Assembly: GCF_051013375.1 (NCBI RefSeq)
Contig: NZ_CP142125.1
Strand: one strand, 5' to 3'
DNA length: 64,000 bases
Source of the DNA: Kordia algicida
Lineage (GTDB): Bacteria; Bacteroidota; Bacteroidia; Flavobacteriales; Flavobacteriaceae
The translations under genes and the position numbers were made by a program. The notes beneath the pieces were generated by a model. That model saw only the letters and a program-made list of their open reading frames with translations. It was not told the origin of the DNA and ran no database searches. How positions within the stretch are numbered: position 1 is the first letter of the stretch; every line of letters starts with the position of its first letter. Below, piece after piece: positions 8,396-16,938 of this stretch.

Positions 8396-8952
8396 CGGAA
8401 GAAATTCAAAAAACTTTTGACGAACTGCAATTGGGAAACACCATTTTATATCCTACGGATACGGTTTGGGGATTGGGTTGCGATGCGACAAATTCGGAAG
8501 CTGTTGCTAAAATTTACCAACTCAAAAATCGTGAAGAAAGCAAAGCGTTAATTTGTTTGGTCAGTGATATTCGTATGTTGGAACGTTATGTAGAAAACAT
8601 TCCTGATGTTACATACGACTTGCTGGAAGCTGCCAACAGACCAACGACCATTATTTACGATAATCCTGTAGGAATTGCCAAAAACTTAGTCGCTGCCGAT
8701 AATACACTTGCTATTCGTATTCCTGATGATAAATTTTGTCAAAAACTCATTCGTAAATTCAAACGACCAATTGTTTCTACTTCTGCGAATATTAGCGGAC
8801 AACCGACACCGAAATCTTTTGATGAAATCAGCAATGAAATCAAAACCAATGTCGATTATATTGTCAATTTAAAAGATGATAAAAAAGCGGTAAAACCTTC
8901 TACGATCATTCAATTGCGATCAAACGGAGAAATTAAGATCATTAGAAGTTAG
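8392..8952 (+). CDS. tsaC: L-threonylcarbamoyladenylate synthase (TsaC/Sua5/YrdC family)
   Basis: 186 residues. It makes threonylcarbamoyl-AMP from threonine, bicarbonate and ATP for the t6A37 modification of ANN-decoding tRNAs. Family motifs: ILYPTDTVWGLGCDA near residue 19, KNREESKALICLV near residue 44 (substrate-binding lysine and arginine), LAIRIPDD, and STSANISGQPTP near residue 132. It is the short single-domain form without the Sua5 C-terminal domain. ATG 8392 overlaps the preceding glycosyltransferase stop (ATGA), so translation is coupled. The pairing with a glycosyltransferase seems to be operon sharing, not shared function. Confidence 0.93.
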   Translation: MTEEIQKTFDELQLGNTILYPTDTVWGLGCDATNSEAVAKIYQLKNREESKALICLVSDIRMLERYVENIPDVTYDLLEAANRPTTIIYDNPVGIAKNLVAADNTLAIRIPDDKFCQKLIRKFKRPIVSTSANISGQPTPKSFDEISNEIKTNVDYIVNLKDDKKAVKPSTIIQLRSNGEIKIIRS

Positions 8953-9371
8953 TTTTTATTATTCGTTGTTTGTTTTTTGTTATTTCATCTCGGCTATACT
9001 CGATGTAACAGTTGTTTGGAAAATGTTTGTGTTAGTTTATAAATCAAAACATAAACCATTAAACTTATAAACTCTTAAACTTAGATTTTTCGTTTTCTGT
9101 GGATTCATTCATCATGACTTTAAACTGTACTTGTTACAACACTAATTCCTAACACCAAATACCTGATTCAAAACGTCATTGCGAACGCAGTGAAGCAATC
9201 TGCTTCTTTTTAACCTGTTTCGTACTTTGAATAATAATTCAAAATTTAACATTACTAATTTGATATTTTAGCTTCGTTACCCAGGAATCATAACATACGC
9301 TTATAAACTTTTTCAGAGATTATTCTAATAGTTGATTACATTTATAATGTTACACTGTAAGGTTATAAATT
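8953..9371. other. Intergenic region with one short interspersed repeat
   Basis: 419 bp without a credible gene. It is very AT-rich, with many stop codons in all frames. The only recognisable structure is a GTCATTGCGA-type repeat at 9174-9212. No terminator hairpin, tRNA or riboswitch was recognised. Confidence 0.6.
9174..9212 (+). repeat. Short interspersed repeat, GTCATTGCGA family
   Basis: The stretch GTCATTGCGAACGCAGTGAA then GCAATCTGCTTCTTTTTA matches the reverse complement of 13444-13490 (GTCATTACGAG, AGTAA, GAAGTAATCAGCTTCTTTTTA). The two copies share the order GTCATT-CGA, AGT, GAAG-AATC-GCTTCTTTTTA. Confidence 0.65.
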
Positions 9372-9746
9372 ATGGCAAATATTATTCACAAAAAAGAAAG
9401 CTATCAAATTATTGGTGCGTTATTTAATGTCTATAACAACTTAGGAAGTGGTTTTTCAGAAATAGTTTACAAAGACGCTTTAGAGTATGAATTCAAGCTT
9501 TTAGATATTCCTTTTGAAAGAGAAAAACAATATGATGTTGCCTATAGAGATATCATTCTAAAACATAAATTTTATGCAGATTTTGTCGTTTTCAATAAAA
9601 TAATTCTGGAAGTAAAAACAGTAACAAACTTACATGAAAAACATTTTGGGCAATGTCTCAACTATTTAAAAGTCTCAAAATGTAAACTTGCTATTTTAGC
9701 AAATTTTCACGAAGAATTACTAGATCATCGTAGAGTTGTTTTGTAA
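9372..9746 (+). CDS. GxxExxY protein
   Basis: 124-residue member of the GxxExxY family, named for GSGFSEIVY near residue 26. The fold is PD-(D/E)xK nuclease-like: YADFVVFNKIILEVKTV near residue 73 gives the D...ExK catalytic signature, followed by QCLNYLKVSKCKLAILANF, the helix and strand usual in the family. The function of the family is not established. It stands alone, with interspersed repeats on both sides, a setting I consider typical of this family in Bacteroidota. Confidence 0.88.
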   Translation: MANIIHKKESYQIIGALFNVYNNLGSGFSEIVYKDALEYEFKLLDIPFEREKQYDVAYRDIILKHKFYADFVVFNKIILEVKTVTNLHEKHFGQCLNYLKVSKCKLAILANFHEELLDHRRVVL

Positions 9747-10239
9747 AATTTAAAACAAAACTCTTACCATAAATTCACGAATTTTTGATTGATTATCAAA
9801 GAACATTTACCAAAACTCTTAGAGAATTTGTAAAATAACTTAAAAATAAAAATGGTTGAAACAAAATAAATTCTTGCATTGATTTTTAAATCGTGAATCA
9901 AAACTCTTACCACGAATTCACTAATTTTTAGTTTCTACTCTTAAAAAAATCATCAAGTCAAACTAAAAAACTTAAAATACTCTTAACTCCAAAGCCTAAA
10001 CTCAGCATGCACAAGACAGCAATCGAAACAATTCGTGAACATTCAAACACAACAGTAAGCTCAAAAAATCAATTCGTGAATTCGTGACTAAAAGAAAAGA
10101 AACTAAGTCAATCTTCTATCCAAAGTCCAAACTCAGCATACACAAAACAGCAATCGAAATCAATTCGTGAATATTCAAACGCAACAGTAAACAAAAAACA
10201 ATTCGTGAATTCGTGACTAAAAAATATCGAAAACATTCG
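9747..10239. repeat. Repeat-filled intergenic region around the motif AATTCACGAATT
   Basis: About 490 bp with no gene. It holds two direct-repeat families. A 33-bp unit starting AAACTCTTACCA occurs at 9758 and 9901. A unit of about 102 bp (ACTCAGCATRCACAARACAG, then AATTCGTGAA and AATTCGTGAATTCGTGAC) occurs at 9991-10094 and again at 10122-10222. All carry AATTCGTGAA or its complement TTCACGAATT. The latter end abuts the cca promoter. Confidence 0.75.
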
Positions 10240-10257
10240 TAAATTTGCAGTCCAATT
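10239..10257 (+). promoter_or_regulatory. Promoter block of cca with TAAATTTG box
   Basis: TAAATTTG at 10240-10247 is an exact -7 consensus 20 bp ahead of the cca ATG. The whole block GTAAATTTGCAGTCCAATT recurs with one mismatch at 12720-12738. Confidence 0.6.
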
Positions 10258-10267
10258 ACAGTACCGC

Positions 10268-11692
10268 ATGAATTACAAAGAAGCTTTACAACTCGATATA
10301 TTTTCAACCATTTCCAAAGCAGCAACAGAATTACAACTAGAAACCTATGTAATTGGTGGTTTTGTACGTGATTTTCTCCTAAAACGTGGCGATGCTAAAG
10401 ATATTGACGTTGTAGCTGTAGGAAGTGGCATCGAGCTTGCCAAAAAAGTAGCTTCACTCCTACCGAACAAACCCAAAGTACAGGTTTTTAAAAACTATGG
10501 AACTGCCATGGTAAAAACCAAAGAAATTGAAGTAGAATTTGTCGGTGCACGAAAAGAAAGTTACGAACGCGGCAGTAGAAATCCTGCGGTAGAAAATGGC
10601 ACATTGCAAGATGACCAAAATCGTCGTGACTTTTCTATCAATGCCATGGCGTTGAGTTTAAACGAAAAAACTTTTGGAGATTTGCTTGATCCGTTTGGTG
10701 GCTTAGAAGATTTAAAGAATAAGCGAATCGTTACACCATTAGATCCAGATATTACCTATTCAGATGATCCATTGCGAATGATGCGCGCCATACGCTTTGC
10801 TACACAGTTAGATTTTAAAATTGATCCAGTTTCGTTAGAAGCGATCACTAGAAATTCAGATCGAATCAAAATTATTTCAAAAGAACGTATTGTTGTTGAG
10901 CTGAATAAAATTCTAATGAGCAACAAACCTTCTATTGGATTTATTCTATTAGAAAAAACAAAACTACTACCATACATTTTGCCTGAATTATCAGCCTTAA
11001 AAGGAATTGATGAAATTGAAGGACAAAAACATAAAGACAATTTTTATCACACATTGGAAGTCGTTGACAATATCTGTCCGCATACCGACAATGTTTGGTT
11101 GCGCTGGGCAGCATTGCTACACGACATCGGAAAAGCACCAACAAAACGTTTTAGCAAAAAAGTAGGTTGGACATTTCACGGACATGAATTTGTTGGTGGA
11201 AAAATGGTACACAAACTGTTCAAGCGTTTGCACATGCCACTGAATGAAAAAGTAAAATATGTGCAAAAATTAGTCATGATGAGTTCGCGACCAATTGTAC
11301 TTTCGCAAGATGGCGTCACCGATTCTGCTGTAAGACGTTTGGTATTTGATGCTAGCGATCATGTAGAAGATTTAATGACTCTTTGCGAAGCAGATATCAC
11401 CACGAAAAACCCAAGGAAGTTTGAAAGATATCATAACAACTTTAAAATTGTTCGTGAAAAAATTGTGGAAGTTGAAGAACGCGATCAAGTGCGTAATTTT
11501 CAGCCGCCAGTTTCTGGGGAAGAAATTATGGAAACGTTCAACTTGAAACCTTCCCGAGAAATCGGAATTATTAAAGATGCAATCAAAGAAGCCATTTTAG
11601 AAGGCGAAATTCCGAACGAATACGAAGCGGCACATGCGTATATGATTGTTAAAGGAAAAGAATTAGGATTAGTAGAAAATACCGAAAAATGA
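10268..11692 (+). CDS. cca: CCA tRNA nucleotidyltransferase with HD domain
   Basis: 474 residues. It adds or repairs the 3' CCA end of tRNAs from CTP and ATP. The head domain shows VIGGFVRDFLLKR near residue 28 and KDIDVVAVG near residue 44 (the DxD metal pair); RRDFSINAMAL near residue 119 and DDPLRMMRAIRFATQL near residue 166 are the neck and nucleotide-selection segments. A C-terminal HD domain follows (AALLHDIGKAPTKRF near residue 281, then HGHEFVGG), which in relatives gives phosphohydrolase activity. Its stop overlaps the start of the heme A synthase gene by 4 bp. Confidence 0.94.
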   Translation: MNYKEALQLDIFSTISKAATELQLETYVIGGFVRDFLLKRGDAKDIDVVAVGSGIELAKKVASLLPNKPKVQVFKNYGTAMVKTKEIEVEFVGARKESYERGSRNPAVENGTLQDDQNRRDFSINAMALSLNEKTFGDLLDPFGGLEDLKNKRIVTPLDPDITYSDDPLRMMRAIRFATQLDFKIDPVSLEAITRNSDRIKIISKERIVVELNKILMSNKPSIGFILLEKTKLLPYILPELSALKGIDEIEGQKHKDNFYHTLEVVDNICPHTDNVWLRWAALLHDIGKAPTKRFSKKVGWTFHGHEFVGGKMVHKLFKRLHMPLNEKVKYVQKLVMMSSRPIVLSQDGVTDSAVRRLVFDASDHVEDLMTLCEADITTKNPRKFERYHNNFKIVREKIVEVEERDQVRNFQPPVSGEEIMETFNLKPSREIGIIKDAIKEAILEGEIPNEYEAAHAYMIVKGKELGLVENTEK

Positions 11693-12723
11693 AAAAGCAT
11701 TTCAACACCATTGCCAAAGTCACATTAATTCTTGTATACCTTGTTATTATTGCGGGCGCAGTGGTTCGAATGACAGGAAGTGGAATGGGTTGCCCAGATT
11801 GGCCAAAATGTTTTGGATATTACATTCCGCCAACGGAAGAAGCACAACTACAATGGCACCCAAATCATTTTTATGAAGATGGAATGGTCATTATTGTCGA
11901 TGAAGCTCTGCAAGTTGCCAAAGAAGATTTTACCACAACCACAAGTTTTAACGCTGAAAACTGGGAACCGTATACCAAACATGATTATGCTATTTTTAAC
12001 GCGTTTCATACGTGGGTAGAATACATCAATCGCTTGTTTGGTGCACTAGCGGGATTGGCAACATTAGTATTGTTAATTGGTTCATGTTGGTATTGGCGCG
12101 AAAAGAAAATCATCACACTACTTTCGTTATTTACGGTTTTAGGTATGGGATTCCAAGCTTGGTTGGGAAAAACGGTAGTCGATTCAAACTTGGCGCCGTT
12201 TAAAATTACCATTCACATGATAATGGCACTCGTTATTGTTGCCGCCTTATTGTACATTGTACATGCGACTTCCACAAAAGTAAGGACACACAAAAAAGAC
12301 GGAATCTTTACAAAATTACTATACGTTTCTATTGTATTAACGCTCATTCAAATTGTACTCGGAACACAAGTACGACAGTTTGTAGACGAGCAAATTCACA
12401 CACTTGGAGAAGAAAGCAAATCCTTATGGTTGGCAACTCCTGAGTTGGATTTTTATGTGCATCGATCATTTTCGGTTGTTGTTTTGTTGGTTAATGTTTG
12501 GTTATTTTATCATTTCAAAAAACTACAATTAGGTTTCAAAAAAGTGAATTGGGTAATGATTTTATTGGTATTAGAAATCATTTCGGGAATTGCCATGTAT
12601 TACTTCGATTTCCCGTTTGGAACACAAACCATACACATCGTTTTAGCCACAATATTATTCGGAATTCAATTTTATCTTATCTTAGAAGCAAATAAAGCAC
12701 GAAACAATGCAGAAAGTTTGTAA
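11689..12723 (+). CDS. ctaA: Heme A synthase (CtaA/Cox15 family)
   Basis: 344-residue integral membrane protein that oxidises the C8 methyl of heme O to make heme A for aa3-type oxidases. Eight hydrophobic segments are visible. The first ends in AGAVVRMTGSGMGCPDWPKC, the family signature. Heme-ligand histidines fit FHTWVEYINRLFG, KITIHMIMALV, FYVHRSFSVVVL and TIHIVLATIL. An extra acidic loop of about 60 residues lies between segments 1 and 2, as in Cox15-like proteins. ATG 11689 overlaps the cca stop (ATGA). No other cytochrome oxidase gene is nearby. Confidence 0.92.
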   Translation: MKKHFNTIAKVTLILVYLVIIAGAVVRMTGSGMGCPDWPKCFGYYIPPTEEAQLQWHPNHFYEDGMVIIVDEALQVAKEDFTTTTSFNAENWEPYTKHDYAIFNAFHTWVEYINRLFGALAGLATLVLLIGSCWYWREKKIITLLSLFTVLGMGFQAWLGKTVVDSNLAPFKITIHMIMALVIVAALLYIVHATSTKVRTHKKDGIFTKLLYVSIVLTLIQIVLGTQVRQFVDEQIHTLGEESKSLWLATPELDFYVHRSFSVVVLLVNVWLFYHFKKLQLGFKKVNWVMILLVLEIISGIAMYYFDFPFGTQTIHIVLATILFGIQFYLILEANKARNNAESL

Positions 12724-12738
12724 ATTTGCAATCCAATT
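12720..12738 (+). promoter_or_regulatory. Promoter block with TAAATTTG box overlapping the ctaA stop
   Basis: TAAATTTG at 12721-12728 contains the TAA stop codon of ctaA and lies 22 bp ahead of the next ATG. The 19-bp block matches the cca promoter block at 10239 except for one base. Confidence 0.6.
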
Positions 12739-12750
12739 TTTTTAACGAGC

Positions 12751-13263
12751 ATGATTTATAGATTCAGAGTAATACTAGACGCAACCGAAGACATCTTTAG
12801 AGACATTGAAATTCAGGAAGATGCAACGTTTGAAGACTTCAACAATGCCATTACACAAGCATTTGGGTTTGACGGAATGGAAATGGCGTCTTTTTATGTA
12901 AGTGATGATGAATGGAATCAAGGAGAAGAAATTTCGCAATTTGATATGAGCGAAGGACAAGATTCTGTTCGATTGATGAACGAAACGACCTTAGATGGTG
13001 TTCTCTCGGAAGACCAAACACGCTTGATTTACGTGTATGATTTCTTGAATATGTGGACGTTTTTGGTTGAACTTGCTGAAATTGCAGCACCTATTAACGG
13101 ACAATCATATCCAAACTTGTTATTTTCTCACGGAATTCTTCCAGATAGTGCACCAGAAAAGAATTTTGAAGCAGACGAAGATCCGTATGGCTTTAATGAC
13201 AATGAAGACGATCTCGACATTAATGACTATGATAGTTTAAACTTTGATGAAAACTGGAACTAG
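12751..13263 (+). CDS. pRiA4b ORF-3-like (PRiA4_ORF3/TnpR-passenger) family protein
   Basis: 170 residues. The fold-defining start MIYRFRVILDATEDIFRDIE, then ATFEDFNNAITQAFGFDG and the aromatic strand ASFYVSDDEWNQG, matches the plasmid pRiA4b ORF-3-like family, whose function is unknown. The last 35 residues are highly acidic (DEDPYGFNDNEDDLDINDYD) and are probably disordered. There is no sign of a transposase nearby, so the IS-passenger label sometimes given to the family has no support here. It appears to have its own promoter inside the end of ctaA. Confidence 0.72.
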   Translation: MIYRFRVILDATEDIFRDIEIQEDATFEDFNNAITQAFGFDGMEMASFYVSDDEWNQGEEISQFDMSEGQDSVRLMNETTLDGVLSEDQTRLIYVYDFLNMWTFLVELAEIAAPINGQSYPNLLFSHGILPDSAPEKNFEADEDPYGFNDNEDDLDINDYDSLNFDENWN

Positions 13264-13313
13264 CTTCGACAAGCTCAGCTACCCAGTTTCGACGAACTCA
13301 GCTGCTCAGTTTT
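13262..13313 (+). repeat. Tandem pair of CTTCGACAAGCTCAGCT-type units
   Basis: Two imperfect copies of a 25-bp unit: CTTCGACAAGCTCAGCTACC at 13264 and TTCGACGAACTCAGCTGCTC at 13288, both leading into CAGTTT. They start directly at the stop codon of the preceding gene. Confidence 0.7.
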
Positions 13314-13624
13314 CTGTAGTTTAGTAAAAAATTTGGGGCGTTCCTACTTTATCTTGCTTAGGCAATACAAAGTAGTCAGGCTTTCGGCTGTATCTTTTTG
13401 ATTTTGTCATTGTGAGACACATTACAGTAATGTTGTAACAAGTTGCTAAAAAGAAGCTGATTACTTCGTCGCTTACTCCTCGTAATGACATATTAAAGTA
13501 AAAAGGATGTCGCCTCTATCCTTAACGCCAGAGTTCCTAAGAAATTCGGAATTTTAATGAAACGAGTACCATCCCACGAAAGTGGCAACAAAAAAACACA
13601 AAGAATAAAAAATATACACCTATA
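13314..13624. repeat. Composite intergenic repeat, GCGTTAAGGAT...AACGCCCC element with nested insert
   Basis: Read on the minus strand, 13529-13335 begins GCGTTAAGGATAGAGGCGAC and ends GCCGAAAGCCTGAC then GAACGCCCC, the same order as the element at 41099-41208. Between the ends lies a second repeat, 13405-13490, bounded by an imperfect inverted repeat (TGTCATTGTGAG and CTCGTAATGACA) and related to 9174-9212. The rest, to 13624, is a plain A-rich leader for the next gene. No ORF is credible here. Confidence 0.7.
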
Positions 13625-14683
13625 ATGATTAATTTATATAGTGCACAAGTAGATTCCTTATCTATTCATAAAGTAGGAAATAAAAGCAGAAATGAGAATG
13701 TATTTCTTTCGGCAGAACCGTATCAATTAACGGATGAAATTACGCCATTGTTAAAAGAATACTTTTTCAAACCTTTTAGAGAAAAAGAGGAAAATTACTT
13801 TCAGTTTACCAATGAAGTCGATTTAGAATTCAATCAGTTGTACGCAATTGTTACAGCGATTTTTAACGATCCTGCTACTGTACATGAAAATTCAAAAAAG
13901 ATTGCTTCTTTGTTATTTGAACAATCGCAACATCCACACATAAAAAGTGGTGAAGTGTATGTAGGACATTTTGAAAATGTGGTAATTGATAATGAAAAAG
14001 TTGATGCCATCGGGATTTTTAAATCGGAGATTAAGAACGATTTCCTTCAGTTTGAGGAAAAAGGAAGCAACTTAGATGTTTTACTACAACAAGGAGTTTC
14101 TTTAAATAAATTGGACAAAGGTTGTATTGTATTTAATGTTAAAAGAGAAGAAGGCTACAAAATTCTCTCGGTAGATAGTAATAAATATGACACTAAATAT
14201 TGGTTAGATCATTTTTTGGGCGTAGATGTTTTTGAAGATGAAAACTTTTACACCAAAAAGTATTTAAAGTTCTGTCAAAACTTTGCCAAAGATGTTGTTT
14301 TTCCTGCGGAAGATAAGAAGGAAGAAGTAATGTTTATGAACAGAGCAGTGAATCATTTTGCTAAGAATGACGATTTTGAAGAAACAGCATTTTTAAATGA
14401 TGTGATTGAAAATCCTGATTTGATTCCTGAGTTTAAACATTATAAAGTAGAAAAAGGTCCAAAATATAGCATTGAAGACGTTTCGGAATTTCCAATTGCC
14501 AACAAAGCAGTTTCTTCAGCTAGAAAAAGTATCAAAAACACGATTAGTTTGGATACGAATATTCAGATAAAGATGGACTTTATCAACCCAGAATCGGCAG
14601 AGAAATTCGTCGAAAAAGGTTGGGATGAAGAAAAGCAGATGTATTATTATTTGGTATATTTCAATAAAGAGCAAAAAGCGTAA
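13625..14683 (+). CDS. Nucleoid-associated protein (NdpA/YejK family)
   Basis: 352-residue member of the 37-kDa nucleoid-associated protein family. Recognised from the overall pattern: SIHKVGNKSRNENVFLSAEP at the N-terminus, HPHIKSGEVYVGHFENVVID near residue 101, AIGIFKSEIKNDFLQF near residue 126, YWLDHFLGVDVFEDENFYT near residue 194 and a C-terminal helical part. The family binds DNA or the nucleoid; its precise task is unclear. It seems monocistronic, closed by a strong terminator at 14704-14741. Confidence 0.82.
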   Translation: MINLYSAQVDSLSIHKVGNKSRNENVFLSAEPYQLTDEITPLLKEYFFKPFREKEENYFQFTNEVDLEFNQLYAIVTAIFNDPATVHENSKKIASLLFEQSQHPHIKSGEVYVGHFENVVIDNEKVDAIGIFKSEIKNDFLQFEEKGSNLDVLLQQGVSLNKLDKGCIVFNVKREEGYKILSVDSNKYDTKYWLDHFLGVDVFEDENFYTKKYLKFCQNFAKDVVFPAEDKKEEVMFMNRAVNHFAKNDDFEETAFLNDVIENPDLIPEFKHYKVEKGPKYSIEDVSEFPIANKAVSSARKSIKNTISLDTNIQIKMDFINPESAEKFVEKGWDEEKQMYYYLVYFNKEQKA

Positions 14684-14703
14684 TGCTTTCATTCGATCAT
14701 AAC

Positions 14704-14741
14704 AAAATCCCTTATTCTATATATTGAGTAAGGGATTTTTT
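14704..14741 (+). terminator. Intrinsic terminator
   Basis: AAAATCCCTTA and TAAGGGATTTTT form an 11-bp stem over an AT-rich loop, ending in a T run, 20 bp after the nucleoid-associated protein gene. Confidence 0.8.
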
Positions 14742-14879
14742 ATGAAATAATATTTAGTTAATACTGCGCAAAAATCAGTTTTTATAAAAAATCCAATTTA
14801 AAAAGCTTTCGTTATCTTGTGTAACAATTTTTAATTTGAGTCGTCAACTATATACAATCAATCAAAAAACTAAATTATA

Positions 14880-15782
14880 TTGAAAACTATTCTCACACTG
14901 CAAAACCTTAGTAAAAATTACGGGTATGTTAAAGCAGTACAAGACTTATCGTTCACAATAGAAAAAGGAAATGTTTATGGTATTTTAGGACCCAATGGAA
15001 GTGGAAAATCTACTACGTTAGGAATGGTCTTGAATGTGGTAAATAAAACTTCTGGAAAATTTCATTGGTTCGATGGCAACGTAGCCGTGCACGATGCTTT
15101 GAAAAAAGTAGGTGCCATTATTGAACGTCCAAATTTTTATCCGTATATGTCTGCTTACGACAATTTGAAACTTGTTTGTAAGATAAAGAATGTATCTGTA
15201 GCTAAAATTGATGAAAAACTAGCAGTTGTAGGACTTTTGGAGCGTAAAAACAGCAAATTCCGAACTTATTCTTTAGGAATGAAACAACGTTTGGCAATTG
15301 CTTCTGCCCTGTTGAATGATCCTGAAATTTTAATTTTGGATGAACCTACCAACGGATTAGATCCGCAAGGAATTCATCAAATTAGAGAGATTATTAAGGA
15401 AATTGCCGCACAAGGAACAACAATTTTATTGGCTTCTCACCTTTTGGATGAGGTTGAAAAAGTATGTTCACATGTGGTCATTTTAAGAAAAGGACAAAAG
15501 ATTTATTCGGGTCGTGTAGACGAAATGGTTGCGAGTCAAGGATTTTTTGAATTGCAAACCGAAAAAGAAGATCAATTAATTTCGTTTTTAGAACAAGATG
15601 CTTCTTTTGGAACCATTAAAAAAGAGGATGATAAAATTATTGCCTTTTTGACAGCGCCATTGAGTGCCGCTGATTTTAATCAAAAAATGTTTAATCAAGG
15701 CATTGTTTTATCGCACTTAGTAAAGCGTAAAGAAAGCTTGGAAGAGCAATTCTTAATCCTTACTGAAAACCAATCTAATTAA
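14880..15782 (+). CDS. ABC transporter ATP-binding protein
   Basis: 300-residue ATPase of an ABC-2 type exporter. Walker A GPNGSGKST near residue 39, signature YSLGMKQRLAIASAL near residue 131, Walker B LILDEPTNGLDP near residue 153 and the H-loop ILLASHLLDEVE. A C-terminal extension of about 80 residues follows, as in drug- or lantibiotic-self-protection type ATPases. The start is TTG 14880; no ATG upstream keeps the first beta-strand, and the context TATATTGAAAACT recurs at another TTG start (48300). The permease gene follows after 18 bp. The substrate is unknown. Confidence 0.9.
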   Translation: MKTILTLQNLSKNYGYVKAVQDLSFTIEKGNVYGILGPNGSGKSTTLGMVLNVVNKTSGKFHWFDGNVAVHDALKKVGAIIERPNFYPYMSAYDNLKLVCKIKNVSVAKIDEKLAVVGLLERKNSKFRTYSLGMKQRLAIASALLNDPEILILDEPTNGLDPQGIHQIREIIKEIAAQGTTILLASHLLDEVEKVCSHVVILRKGQKIYSGRVDEMVASQGFFELQTEKEDQLISFLEQDASFGTIKKEDDKIIAFLTAPLSAADFNQKMFNQGIVLSHLVKRKESLEEQFLILTENQSN

Positions 15783-15800
15783 TTTTATCCTTCAACGATT

Positions 15801-16631
15801 ATGATCCGTTTATTACAAATAGAATTCCAAAAACTATGGCAAAATAAAATGAGTAAAGTATTAATTTACATCTCTTTTATTTTACCATTTTCCATATTGA
15901 TCCTTTCTTCATTGAAAATTAATTTTTTCGGGTATTTCACCTTAGATTTATCGGAAACTAAAATCTTTGAATTTCCATACATCTGGCACATTACAACCTA
16001 TTTTGTTGCCTATTTTAAAATATTCTTTGCCATTATTGTAGTATTTATGATTGGAAATGAATACAGCAACAGAACACTAAAACAGAATCTTATTGACGGA
16101 CTGAGTAAGAAAGAATTTGTTCTTTCTAAATTCACATTCATCATTTCATATTGTCTTTTAATGACACTTGTTGTATTTATCATTACACTTATTATAGGTA
16201 TGTTTAATACACCTTCGCAAGATATTTATTTTGACACTGTTTTTAGCAGTTCGGAATTTATTGTTGCTTATTTCTTTAAAATACTCGCATTCTTTAGTTT
16301 CTGCTTATTTGCTGCTGTATTAGCAAAACGATCTGTATTTGCATTAGCAGTATTATTTATTGTAAATATTATTGAATGGATTGCGTATTTATTGTTGCGA
16401 TTCAAATTCTTTGATGAACAAACGGCAGATGGTATTGCACAGTTTTTTCCATTTACATCCATGTATAATTTAATAGAAGAACCAGCATCAAGAATTGTAC
16501 GTTTGCATGCACCTACAAATACCATCGTAACCGATTACACTTTGTATTGGCATGAAATTGCTATTGCCGCAGGATGGATCTTTTTATTCATCTTTTTCTC
16601 TTACAGATTGTTAAAACGACGAGATTTATAA
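15801..16631 (+). CDS. ABC-2 type transporter permease
   Basis: 276-residue membrane protein with about six hydrophobic segments. IGNEYSNRTLKQNLIDGLSKKEFVLSKF near residue 76 (only partly quoted by family pattern: EYxxxTxKQNLxDGxSRxEF) is the cytoplasmic coupling segment of ABC-2 permeases. A larger periplasmic loop lies near residues 205-240. It pairs with the ATPase 18 bp upstream, and a terminator follows, so the two genes form a complete two-gene exporter operon. Lipid, peptide or antibiotic export are all possible; sequence does not decide. Confidence 0.85.
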   Translation: MIRLLQIEFQKLWQNKMSKVLIYISFILPFSILILSSLKINFFGYFTLDLSETKIFEFPYIWHITTYFVAYFKIFFAIIVVFMIGNEYSNRTLKQNLIDGLSKKEFVLSKFTFIISYCLLMTLVVFIITLIIGMFNTPSQDIYFDTVFSSSEFIVAYFFKILAFFSFCLFAAVLAKRSVFALAVLFIVNIIEWIAYLLLRFKFFDEQTADGIAQFFPFTSMYNLIEEPASRIVRLHAPTNTIVTDYTLYWHEIAIAAGWIFLFIFFSYRLLKRRDL

Positions 16632-16938
16632 CAAAATAGTATATAAAACCACTAGATTTTACAGAAAGAGCGAAGCATTTCGCTCTTTTTTTCGTTGTAA
16701 TTAGTATCTTTACCAACTGTTGAGTAGTTTAAAATTGCTATGGAATATCTCGCTATAAAAATGCCATCATCCCTCAATAACAATTCAACTTTGGCAGCTT
16801 TTATAAATTGTTATTTCAAAACATACTCACTTTAAGAAAAAGAACAAATCTCAAAATCATAAAATAATAATTCTATAAAAGAGTTATTACAGTGGATTAT
16901 TGAGCATTTTTTATGCTTTAGAAAAATATCAATTACAG
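16632..16938 (+). promoter_or_regulatory. Long leader of the first giant gene
   Basis: 307 bp without a gene: terminator at 16664-16693, a near-consensus box TATCTTTA at 16705-16712, then about 225 bp of A-rich leader. I see no riboswitch-like fold. An in-frame TTG at 16900 would extend the giant protein by 13 residues but would bury the signal peptide. Confidence 0.4.
16664..16693 (+). terminator. Intrinsic terminator of the ABC exporter operon
   Basis: GAAAGAGCGAA and TTCGCTCTTT pair over a GCA-type loop, followed by seven T residues, 33 bp after the permease stop. Confidence 0.8.

Noticed and set aside
12751..13263. Insertion sequence passenger gene
   Set aside because: The protein is pRiA4b ORF-3-like, but no transposase or terminal inverted repeats surround it.
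16900..16938. TTG start at 16900 for the first giant protein
   Set aside because: It would add 13 polar residues in front of a good signal peptide that starts at ATG 16939.
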